From: Amanita rubescens
Lineage: Eukaryota > Basidiomycota > Agaricomycetes > Agaricales > Amanitaceae
Assembly (NCBI GenBank): GCA_015039365.1
Contig: WION01000196.1
Coordinates: forward strand, 1-64,000
Reading direction: 5' to 3'
DNA: 64,000 nucleotides
Position 1 is the stretch's first letter. Every line of letters begins with the position of its first letter. A model generated the notes under the pieces. That model saw nothing but the letters and a program-made list of their open reading frames with translations, did no database searches and was not told the origin of the DNA. Made by a program: the position numbers and the translations under genes. This document shows positions 23,490 to 33,097 of the stretch, in pieces.

Positions 23490-24452
23490 ATGTCTGGAAA
23501 CCATTCGCATCCGAGCTTTCACATCCTATTTAGCGATCCTTTAATTCACAAGAATGTACCTGCTCGTAGGTGGACTACAGGAGCTGCCCGTGACGTGGCA
23601 ATCACCGCGATCAGGTCACACCTAAGCGACTCACTCCCCGACGCCGTGATGCCCCCTGCCAATGAGGTGAAAATCTACAGAGGTAATCCCATCTTTTTCT
23701 TCTACTTTCATACCTAAACAATCTTGACAGAGCAATCGGAAACAGGCCCACCAACTACTCTAATACGAAACCTCCGTCCAAGCGCAGACGGTGATTTCCT
23801 GGCGCTTGTTCCCCCACCAGCGAATACTCCAGTTGGATTTGGTGCCCTTGTCGCAAAACTCAACAATGAAATCGAGCAAATGAAAAAAGACTCAGAGGCT
23901 ACCAAACAGAAACTGCTCGAACACGAGCAGGCACTCGTGGATCTTCGTGCGCAGCAAGCCGACACCTTGAGTTGGATGGTAATTGGGGTATGTCTATCAT
24001 CTTTGATCATTTTAGGAGACAACAACATTTGTTGGCAGGATGAGGGCATTTTAGACCGAATCATGTTGAGGAATTTGTTAGATAAGGCACAAACAGCACT
24101 GGCGGATGCATGTGGCCTGAGGGTAAACAATCAGGAGCCCACCTCATGGAATTGGAGGTCCCAATTCACCGGGATCACGCTGGCGGATTGCCTAAACAAG
24201 GCAACATCACTATTACAGGGTTCGTCCCTGGAAAGTCCACTCATCCGGCAACTCTGTGCCTCGAAACGCACCCTCTTGATACTTCTAGAAAAATCAGAGA
24301 TCAGGAGGGAAGGAGACAAACTTGCACACGAGGAATTGATAAATGTGCAACGCTATACAGCTGCAATCAAATGGCAGCAATCCCAATCAGACCCGGAGAA
24401 GTCCCAGGTGCTGAAGCTACTGCTTCAGGTTGTCAAGGATTACAAGCAGTAG
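23490..24452 (+). CDS. Hypothetical coiled-coil protein
   Basis: The start is ATG 23490. Two introns are readable: about 23683-23730, with phase-1 junction E, and about 23989-24038, donor GTATGT and acceptor TTGGCAG. Exon 2 has a heptad-like stretch (VAKLNNEIEQMKKDSEATK) followed by EHEQALVDLRAQQ, indicating a coiled coil. The last exon is mixed alpha-helical (GILDRIMLRNLLDKAQTAL) and ends at TAG 24450-24452. The spliced product is about 285 residues with no signal peptide or membrane segment. No family is recognised. Frame length, codon use and phased introns make it likely to be real. Confidence 0.65.
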
Positions 24453-25767
24453 TTCATGGACGAGTAGGACCTTTAGATTACAACTGTATTACCTGTGATA
24501 CCTCAACGTACTACACCCATTATTTAATATTGTACCTTTTTTGGAAGGCCTCATTTTTGGGCTTTAAGATGCTCTCCGGCCGGGAGGAAGTTATCAAAGC
24601 CCATGTATTTGTAATTCGTAAATTAGAAGTAGAATGAACAAGAATGATTTTTTGGGCTGTGAGCGAAACAGCGCTCTTGAACGGCAGGGTGTCCATTTGA
24701 ACATTTGAACGTCAGTTACCACATTCCGATTCGACGCAATAGCCATTAAAGGTCACTTTATATGTAAATAATGTACGCGACACTGTATGTGCGCACCCTA
24801 ATTCAATGGGGCTATGTTCGAACTCTGAGAGTGCACTAGTTTTTGTTGTGAGCTATGGCAATAATAATGTTAAACGATATCTATATGCGGCCCGGGTGTC
24901 AGAATAGTGCGCAAAAGAATATGCGGAAAACTCACTCCGATATGAGAACCTTTAGTCAGTGACTCTTGAAGATGCATAGCAAGCGGTGATATCTAATCAT
25001 AAGTAAGGATACGACAACACGAATGCGCACAACTCTCACCTACCTTGGAATTCTGATGCCCAGCCGCATCTGCCTCTCCGCGCTCCCCAAGCGCAGCAAC
25101 TAATGACATCCCCTGACGCGCTTGAACGCTGGTTGATACTCTGCGTCTCCCTCATCCCTTCCTTACCCGCAACGACTCCCGGCGCAAAACTGACGTTCTG
25201 CCTCTCGCTACCCCACACCACGAGGGGCTGTAGAGCTGAATGGATCGCATTTTTTGACGTTTCCAACATTGACACCTGTTATGGGGAATACGGAATGTGA
25301 GCTAAGGAACGCTCGTTGACGAGTGTAGCTGCTAGACTTCGCGATCGAGCGAGAGACGACAAAGTTTTGACCTGAGATGGCAGTGTGAGAGGGATAATAG
25401 TTAGGCTCGTGACGCGTGTTGCGCCAGCCGCCGGACCGTGCTTGATCCCGTGTTTCTTCTCTGCTGTCGAGTTTGCGGGATCTAAGACGTCACGTAAAGT
25501 TTTGTTATAGTAATGGATTGGATGAGTCGAGGATATCGTGAAATTTTTGGAATACATACGTACAATCTCAATGTGCTACCATCCTTTAGTACTTTAGTCT
25601 TCATGGACCGGAACGCCTGCCCTACTGCTCTTGGTATCATACTGACTGATGTTTCGGTCTATGAGTACCATCAATAAGTAGCGCTCCGAGTAAAGCTGGT
25701 GTTTTGCTTACCGTGCCTCCATAGATCCGTGGCGGCGGCAACGTACACGATGATCGCACATGACACG
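24453..25767. other. Gene-poor stretch with uncertain minus-strand frames
   Basis: 24453-25035 shows no coding signal. At 25036-25557 two minus-strand frames (92 and 79 codons) could be exons joined across a donor GTCAAA at about 25376. They contain NAIHSALQPLVVWGSERQN, which reads like protein, but no family is recognised and no full gene structure emerges. Confidence 0.3.
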
Positions 25768-26564
25768 TCACTCAACGCCAGCGCGCGAGGCCAGGGCGCT
25801 ACTATGTGAGTTCCTCGTCTCTCTTTTCATTCTCGCACGCATCTGTTCCCCTTTCGGCCGTGTCTTTGATTCACCTTCTCTTGATTCACCATTCGAGATC
25901 GGGACAGGTGAGCGCGGGACGAGACAGACAATGACGCTTGTTTCGTTCCTAAAAGGAACATAAGCCAAATCGTTGGCATATTTCATTAACCTCTTGTCGA
26001 CATTACACCCGTTCGATAACAAGCGGGTTAATTCCGATTTCCGCTTTATTCTCATCCATGCAGGAGGCGTTATGCGTGGCACCTGATTGCAATACATGAG
26101 CCATTCCCAACGTTCCTCAACTGGCAGAAAAATGATCTCAAGGGGATGCGGGAACGTGGACAAATGGAGACACAGTTTCTCCACATTCTCTCGAGAATTC
26201 GAACGTATGCAGATCCATCGTTTTCCACCGGGTGGCAAAAATACCCCATTGGCCCATTGGGGTCGCACCTTGAGACGATCTTGGAGAAGGATGACGCTCT
26301 CTTCTTCTGCTCTATCCTTCAACATTGCCTAGTTCATGGCGAAACAAGAGAAGTTGAGATAAACTTACTCGCACTCGAACTCTCCATAGACCAGTATCCT
26401 CTTCCCTCGGCATCCGCATCACATACTCGGCCAATCTGGCGATCCAGTCATTTTGGACGATGTTCAGACTCGATTTCATCCTGAGCCCGGGAGATCTGCG
26501 CCTCGTATCGATTAATCACGTCCTCCAGGCGACGATCCAAAGGCCTTCTGCTACTACTAGCCAT
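25768..26564 (-). pseudogene. Truncated Spt5-like protein (NGN + KOW remnants)
   Basis: On the minus strand, ATG 26564 opens MASSSRRPLDRRLEDVINRY. Then, in a different frame, comes WIARLAEYVMRMPREED followed by LWRVRVR with a donor (GTAAGTTT near 26370). The next exon continues with KDRAEEESVILLQDRL and RWICIRSNSRENVEKLC, a pattern like the NGN domain of elongation factor Spt5. PPAWMRIKRK and DLAYVPFRNETSVIVCLVPR follow, resembling its first KOW domain. The frame then stops at 25768, so most of Spt5 is missing. The frame change near 26480 argues for a broken copy, unless translation starts at the internal ATG near 26490. Mushroom genomes often contain extra Spt5-like copies of this kind. Confidence 0.5.
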
Positions 26565-27550
26565 CGCTGGTGACGGAGAAGCACAGAGTCATCATCAGTT
26601 CCCTTCTTATAACAGAATATATATATCCAGGCACTTACAATAAGCATGGTTGTATTCTTCTGACAATTCCAAGTTCTCTTCGTCGTGTCGTCGTCGTCAT
26701 TAATGAAGCCATCCTCTCCCGTTCATCCGATATCAAAATCAATATAATTTTTTGGCGTAGCAAGATACCGTCATTATTCGAATCGATTGTCTCTCCGTCT
26801 CCAGGTCCACCCTCCGAGGCTTCTATGTCAAGGAAATGCCGGACGTTTGTCTTGAACTGCGTAAGCATTGGGATCCCGTAACAACGCGACGCCGCATACC
26901 ATAAATCTTCGTTTCTTGCTCATCTCATCCTGGACAGGGCTGCGAGGTCTCTTGCCACTCTAACATGTCTTGAGCACGTTTCTGGTGTAAAAAATCAGTG
27001 CTCTAACCTGCGCATCCAGGTCTGGAATGGGCGGTCGTGTTTTAGGTCTGAAGACTCACCGCGTCAGGAAGCTCGTCCGGAGAAGCTCGTCAACAAGCGC
27101 AAATGATTGCGGAAGGGGGGTTACTTAATACTTTGACCCAAAGGCCGTGTGAAACCCCGGCCGCCCCGACATTCCACTGTAATCAATTGCTTCACCTGCG
27201 TTCCACGCGTAGCATCAGGTCGCATCTCCGTTTGTCTCTCGACGGCAGCAACCGCCTCACCTACATCAGCCTACATCCTCCTACATCCAATGATCAAATT
27301 GCTTCACCCGCGTTCCACACGTAGCATCAGGTCGCATCTCCGCTGTCTCTCGACGGCAATCGCCTCACCTACATCCAATCACGGGTCTGATGATGAACCT
27401 GCGCACATTCCCTAGCTGCATCGCAACCATCATGGGCTGCCGCTGCGGGCAGCGTATAAAAAGAGAGCACAAATTTAAGAAGTCTCCTCAGAGCCAGTCT
27501 CTTCATTCATACGTCTATTCCCGCATTCGAAAGCAGGTCTTTTGAATATC
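26565..27550. other. Intergenic region upstream of a secreted-protein gene
   Basis: No gene is supported. The proximal part (about 27380-27550) is the promoter of the downstream gene, and a TATA-like ATAAAA lies at about 27456. Confidence 0.4.
27179..27378. repeat. Tandem direct repeat, two ~85-bp copies
   Basis: The segments 27180-27268 and 27292-27378 share long identical blocks (for example AGCATCAGGTCGCATCTCCG and CTCTCGACGGCA), separated by about 20 bp with ACATCCTCCTACATCCA. It lies about 170-370 bp upstream of the small secreted-protein gene, so duplicated promoter elements are possible. Confidence 0.85.
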
Positions 27551-28129
27551 ATGCGTCTCCTCTCGCTTGCAATCGCCTTCACTCTTCTCTTCAGCCCCTG
27601 TGCCATTGCTGCAGGTGAATCCGATTTCGAAGTTAATGGCGGCGGTAAGGGTGTTTTTGATTGGAACGATGTAGACAAAACGCACCAAGGATGGGGAAGG
27701 GTACAAACCAAATTTTATGTGGGAATTAAAATTACCCTTTATCTGTCTCATTCCTAACAGTAAATTATGCATTGTTCACAGGACCAATCATTGTGGAACA
27801 TGGACAATCCCAACAAGTATCAAAAAAACATAAGGGGTCGATTCCACCCAGCGATGATTCTCGGTTCGTCGAAGGCTTCGGGGGGTAAAGAGCTTTACTT
27901 TGCTCCAATGAGCAGTACCTCAGTAGACAATGACCTATTTATCTCCGGTAAAAGCGCGCTCTACCTGTCAGGACCAAAAGTGGATGATAAGTCGGTGATA
28001 CATATTGGGAGGCCATTCAAGACGGAGGCTAGTAACATTCGGGCGCTGAGCGCGTCCGAGCCACCTTTCATGCAGACTCCAGAACAGAAGGCGAAATACT
28101 ATCATGACGTGGAGCAGCACACATCCTGA
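27551..28129 (+). CDS. Small secreted protein, orphan
   Basis: ATG 27551 opens a classic signal peptide (MRLLSLAIAFTLLFSPCAIA, then A-G-E-S). One intron (donor GTACAAAC at about 27700, acceptor TTCACAG at 27780) joins in phase 0. The mature part is about 145 residues, rich in polar residues, with a GRFHPAMILGSS segment and no obvious domain. The stop is TGA 28127-28129. Cleavage probably falls after the AIAA region. Short secreted orphans like this are often host- or substrate-induced in mushrooms, but no function can be inferred here. Confidence 0.75.
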
Positions 28130-28336
28130 CTATGTACGTATTTCCCTGCGCTCCCCCGAGTCGTCAAGACTTGAACTTTCCGTGTAGATTCCTCAGCGTA
28201 CGCTTAACCCATTTTCGTTGGACTCTCCGTGACAAACCAATGTATAATGATTGTGGTGTGTTTCGATCGCAAGGAGTACTAGCAGTCATTCGACGAGTTT
28301 CCTCATCGTAGTCCCAAGGTACCACCCGATAAATCA

Positions 28337-28921
28337 TTGGTGGTCGAATTCCAACCACGACGTCTAGAATTAGATGTCATCAATAAAGAAATAAGGACGA
28401 GCGTAGCTCATACCTCGCCTGTTCATCATCCCGAGAGCCCAGAGCTCTCTTACTCATTGTCGGAGGCAGCTCCTAAACTGCTGGCCTCGACCCTTGCTAC
28501 TCCAGTCGCTGGTGGTCACGAGACGAAGCCACGACGACTAGAACAAGCCGTCGAGAGTAATAGACGCTCGGATGAGCATCTAGAAACTGAAAGCTCGGTT
28601 TCGAAAGAGCCGGCTATGCCAGCTCTAACTGAGACCCGGAGACGCTCTCGCGAGAGTTTCGCATGTGGCTGGAAGGCCATTCAGGAGGGTGCCGTATGTT
28701 TCGCTGTCCTGCAAGAAAGCTCGACAGTAGATGAGATTACTGGTATCACGGCTCAACGTCTCGGAGAGCTGAATATCGTCAGTAATGAAGCTATGAGTGT
28801 GCACTTACACTCACCTGCTTCCTTGGTGACCCCCTTGTCACCAATACTCTCTCGTCTGCCTGTTCTCCGCAGGCTCCTTCTCCTCGTTAGCCAAGTTTTG
28901 CATCTGGTGAACTGTTGCTGA
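28337..28921 (+). CDS. Long orphan open frame, uncertain
   Basis: A 194-codon frame without introns (MVVEFQPRRLELDVIN...) contains ESFACGWKAIQEGAVCFAVL. No family, signal or membrane segment is seen. Length alone is modest evidence. It may be a fragment of a larger, unrecognised gene, and a shadow frame on the minus strand is short. Confidence 0.3.
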   Translation: MVVEFQPRRLELDVINKEIRTSVAHTSPVHHPESPELSYSLSEAAPKLLASTLATPVAGGHETKPRRLEQAVESNRRSDEHLETESSVSKEPAMPALTETRRRSRESFACGWKAIQEGAVCFAVLQESSTVDEITGITAQRLGELNIVSNEAMSVHLHSPASLVTPLSPILSRLPVLRRLLLLVSQVLHLVNCC

Positions 28922-29266
28922 AGTCTCCCGAAGATGGAGACCTTGAACAACGACTTCATGATGTCGTTAGTGAGGTAGGGATGGCGAGCCCAAGCATCCG
29001 CTCAGCCTACGGTAGAGAACGCTAAGTTCTCTCATTCGCAAACCGGTGGTCATTGAGATAAAAACTTCATCGAACCTGAGAAGCAGATCATTGTTCGAAG
29101 GCTGATGACAGTTGGCATAGCGGTAGCACCGACGTGTACAAAACCACCTGGACATCAGTTTCTTTCATCGATGTGAACCACCTCAATCGAGTCTTCCCTC
29201 TTTCTCTTGTCTCACGCAGACCCACAAAGCCAAAAAAAAAAAAGAGTACAGTCACGTGCTGCCATC

Positions 29267-29521
29267 ATGCCAAAGCGCCCCCGAGCCGACTCGCATTCAG
29301 AGGCTATTAATTCTGTCTTCGAAAAGCTCTTTGCTATCGCGAATGTTTCCGAGCCTGAAGACAATGTTCCTGTCAGAATTCTTAAGAAGTTGAAACTCCA
29401 GGTCCTTTCCGCAGAAGCAAAGAAGCCCGTACACAAATTTGGGTTGTTTCACGGAAAACGCCAATATGCTTGGGAAGAGACCGGAGTTTTTTCAGGCCTC
29501 AAAACTATTGTACAGATATAG
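29267..29521 (+). CDS. Small basic hypothetical protein
   Basis: The frame from ATG 29267 gives 84 residues beginning MPKRPRADSHSEAI, with a nuclear-localisation-like KRPR start and a short helical region ending LKTIVQI. The stop is at 29519-29521, two bases before the stop codon of the minus-strand lectin gene. No family is recognised. A poly-A run (29231-29242) lies just upstream. Confidence 0.4.
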   Translation: MPKRPRADSHSEAINSVFEKLFAIANVSEPEDNVPVRILKKLKLQVLSAEAKKPVHKFGLFHGKRQYAWEETGVFSGLKTIVQI

Positions 29522-29522
29522 T

Positions 29523-30797
29523 TCAAGTATAAAGGTTCGCAACGTAGCGAACGGTCTTATCTAATGCCCATTCCCCACCATTAAACCCAAAGGCATCAGT
29601 AAGCTTCTGAACCGGACCAAAGTTCCCATTCCCTTCGTTGTACGAAACCCATACTGCATTCTCTCCAAAGCCGATAATATCCGCGGTCCCACTACCCGTC
29701 AAATCAACAACAAAACGCAAATGCTTCTCAACACGCCATCCGCCGGCATTGTATCCAAAATTCTTGATAACTAGTTTGGCAGGCTGGAATGTGCCATTAC
29801 CGTTGTTGAGTGACACGTATACTCCTGCATCACCAAAACCGACAATATCCCCCCGTTTGTCGCCTGTAAGGTCAGCTACAAACCTCGGGTGTTTATCGAC
29901 GCGCCATCCTTGTGCAAACGCAAAGTTATTGAGCACCATTGTGACGGGTCCGAATGTTACGTTGCCTTTGTTGAGAGAGACGTAAACGCCCGCATCTCCG
30001 AAACCAAGAATATCGGCTTTTCCATCACCAGTAAGATCGGCGACAATACGGGGGTGCTTATCGATCTGCCATCCACCCGCACCAATGCAGAAGTTGTCAA
30101 TAACAGACGCAACAGGATGGAAGGTATAATTGCCGTTGTTACGACCGACGAAAACATGGTGTTCTCCGAAACCAACAACATCCAGGAGCCCATCACCAGT
30201 CACATCGGCGAGGAAACGCAGATGCCTATCTAGCCTCCATCCTTGGTTGAAACCGAAGTCGGCGAGCGCAAGTTGAGCAGGGCCAAATCCGCCACTACCA
30301 TTGTTGCGCGAAACCAGTATGCCTCCATCACCGAAACCTACAACATCAACGCGTCCTGTCCTCTTGATGTCTGCAACGAAACGAATATGCTTCTCCACAC
30401 GCCATCCTCCAGCAGAATACGCGAAATCTTTGAGGACGAGTTTTGGGTTCTGGAATGAGTTTCTCCCATTGTTGACGGAGACAAAAATTCCATTCTCGCC
30501 GAACCCAATAACGTCACTGGCGTGGTTGCCTGTGGTATCGCCGAGGAGACGGACGTGTTTTTCTACGCGCCATCCACCTGCGTTGTAACCGAAGTTGGCA
30601 ATAACAGGTCTGGCCTGGAGGTCGACAGAATTGCGTATGATGATAACGCCTTTAGTCCCAAAGCCGACAATGTCAGCGATTCCTGGTGTCGCAGTGGGGA
30701 CTGCGAATGAGCAATGGCCACGTTAGAATGCACAAACCAATTCTAAGAATTTATTTGATGTACCTGGTAATGCTTGGCTGATAACTTCGCCGGTCAT
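29523..30797 (-). CDS. PVL-type beta-propeller lectin (FG-GAP/VCBS repeats)
   Basis: Seven repeats of about 55 residues carry the pattern D-x-T-G-D-G-x-x-D-I-x-G-F-G-D/E-x-x-V (for example VADLTGDGKADILGFGDAG, 29990-30060), the signature of calcium-binding FG-GAP blades. Psathyrella velutina lectin, a seven-blade propeller binding GlcNAc/sialyl sugars, has the same length (about 400 residues) and lacks a signal peptide. I place the start at ATG 30797 (MTGEVISQALP). An in-frame ATG at 30905 adds 36 residues that the family does not have. One intron (about 30715-30777, donor GTACAT, acceptor TTCGCAG) joins in phase 1. Likely a cytoplasmic or cell-wall defence/recognition lectin. Confidence 0.9.
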
Positions 30798-31559
30798 TTG
30801 GTTTTGTTGGTATGTTTTGGAAGAAGTTGCAAGTTCAGTTATGCAAACTCTAATGCTCCTTTTCAAAAGTGAAGCCCTTAAATACCACTTCAACGACCCA
30901 AACATGGACTGAGGCTCATTTCAGATGCAATGTCGACAAGCACTTGACAAGCACCCCATTTTCTAGAACCACATCTCTGGTCGTAGCCGCATAAGACTCT
31001 TTCTGCTCCTTCTTGGCGCGTTTTCAACGCCCAACCAAAATATCACTATGAAAATAGTGACAAGGCGGTAAAGTCCGGTGGTTCTTAGAAAAAGAAGAAC
31101 TTGAGGATACTAATAGTGACGAATCTCATTGGTGGGAACATACCGGCGATATGACTTAAAAGCAAACAGCTCGTCTGTGTGCGGTAGGGCGCATATGACT
31201 ACTGGCCGCCGAATGATAAAATATGAACAAAAAATCACGCAGAGAAAGGGAAGACTTACTCTTATATCCAAACCAGTCTTTGGCACGCGACTGGTAAGCT
31301 CGTGAGATAAATGTGGCTGTGTTAATTACCCGGAAAGGCCGACTGCGGCGGCGCTGTGTGAACCTAGTACATCACATGCTGCCCGCGTGGCAGCAACCTT
31401 GCTTGACGTACCGTCGAGGATCGGTTTATATTCTCTCCCCCAATTATATAACCGATGCACGTCTACACATCTGTAACTTTACGACAAACCTCCACAAAGA
31501 AGCCCTCTTCCCGTCGTTGAGTCACTGAAGCGTTATAACACAATAGAATGGATCATGAG
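30798..31559. other. Upstream region of the lectin gene
   Basis: Contains the promoter and 5' UTR of the PVL-like gene. No further gene is supported. Short frames at 31313-31528 lack coding character. Confidence 0.4.
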
Positions 31560-32740
31560 CAGGATGAGGCGTCGCCAGAATCAAACGATGTCGGTTGGGG
31601 CCATGTCAGTATAGACCAGGAGATAAACCGCCCCGCAATGCGCAACTTCCACTCCATCTCCGCCAAATGAAAGAGTTATCAAAGGATTCGAATGCATTTT
31701 TCTCTACAGGTTGTGATACGTTACTGTGTAGCGCGTGGATGAATGACATGTACATCTTCTCGTACATCTCCTAGGCATTGACCTCCCCGGTGAGACGATT
31801 GATATGCAGTTGGTACTGGGTTCGCTGACAATCCTGCGCATGGTCCCATAACCCAGCATATTCAACTTTCAGAGCACGTCTAGCGTTTCCCTTAATTAGT
31901 GTAACAGAAACAAACGCTGTTCAGTAATACCAATGGCAATAAACGAACTCAGTAATACTTCGACGTCTAGCGAAAAGTCCTAGCCAGTTCGGGGCCGCCA
32001 ATGGTTTTCCCTATTGTTCAGAGTCTTCTGACAGTTCGCGGCGCACGATGTAAGTGAGATTTTAGCTGCAATATAACCAAGAAAACAACCCGCTTATGAT
32101 GATTTGCTCAAACGGACGATGGTGCCTCTGCTTCCCATGCTCCAACTTCCATTCTCCATTTAGCGAGAACATATGATAACGAACGCTCGAGTTCTTGATG
32201 GTAATTGGCCATATCCGAGCCGGCATCTTCCATTTTTCGCAATAAAGTTGAGCCTGACGGCATCGCGCGAGTTCATAGAATGTGTTAACTGTGGGTCCAG
32301 TGTGTCACGGCGAAATCCAGGCCCTATTTTTTTGTGCTGCTCGTCAGCAGGTCAACTTCTGCCAAGCCTCGCTCTGGAGCCTCGCCATTTGTGCGTCCAA
32401 CGTATTTGCTATCCTTGAATGAGTATCTTGTACGGCAGCGAGCATGTGCGCATACGCAGGCAGGTAAATCTTGGGTACCATGTACCGGGCTTGCATACGA
32501 TCCATATTGATGACAGGCGGGGTCTATTCGGATTTGGTATTCAATGACCACTGGCATGCAATTAGAACGAAGGGAACCGAGGTGAACGTGAGGCACAGTT
32601 CTCTCCCTACCTTCTGCAAATATCCTATAGCTATAGTATTTTTCATGATGTGACGCGCACATTCCGCCGTGCCAACTCAGTACTCAGTACTAAGGGGGTG
32701 ATTTCGGTTTGGTTACCTTGCTTGCAAGGTTTATTCGTTG
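31560..32740 (-). mobile_element. Decayed dispersed element, transposase-like (copy 2)
   Basis: Related to 21700-22350 in the same orientation. Recognisable minus-strand pieces include RIANTLDAQMARLQSEAW near 32345-32410 and the block around 32180-32290 that matches copy 1. Stops interrupt every frame. The copies differ by many substitutions and indels, so both are old. Confidence 0.5.
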
Positions 32741-33097
32741 TGAATTTAGAGGTCTAAACACATCCAAATACCCCGGCTTCCACCGAGCTGGCAGCCGGTC
32801 CCCTCTGATTACGTGCGCTGCTTAGCTCCTCGGCTATACGTGATCATCCAGATCGTGGTGCTCCACCCGCCGCTACCCATGTATTCTCTCTTCGTCCGCG
32901 ATAACTTGTCCTGTTCGCTTTCAGTGTAGGAGACCCATATCGTAGGGAGCTCCCAATTCAATTGATAGAAATTTCATGGATCGTTCTGGACCTTACCGTC
33001 GGCGCCACGTGTGGTCGTCTCCATATTTTGTCCCACCCAACGTTCTCCTCTTCTCTCGTCGCCCTTTTGCTCGCAATCTGATAATTTTTTAGGAGGC

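Noticed and set aside
29638..30588. Plus-strand frames rich in SPKP motifs opposite the lectin gene
   Set aside because: They mirror the repeated FG-GAP blades; the minus strand encodes a full-length recognisable lectin.
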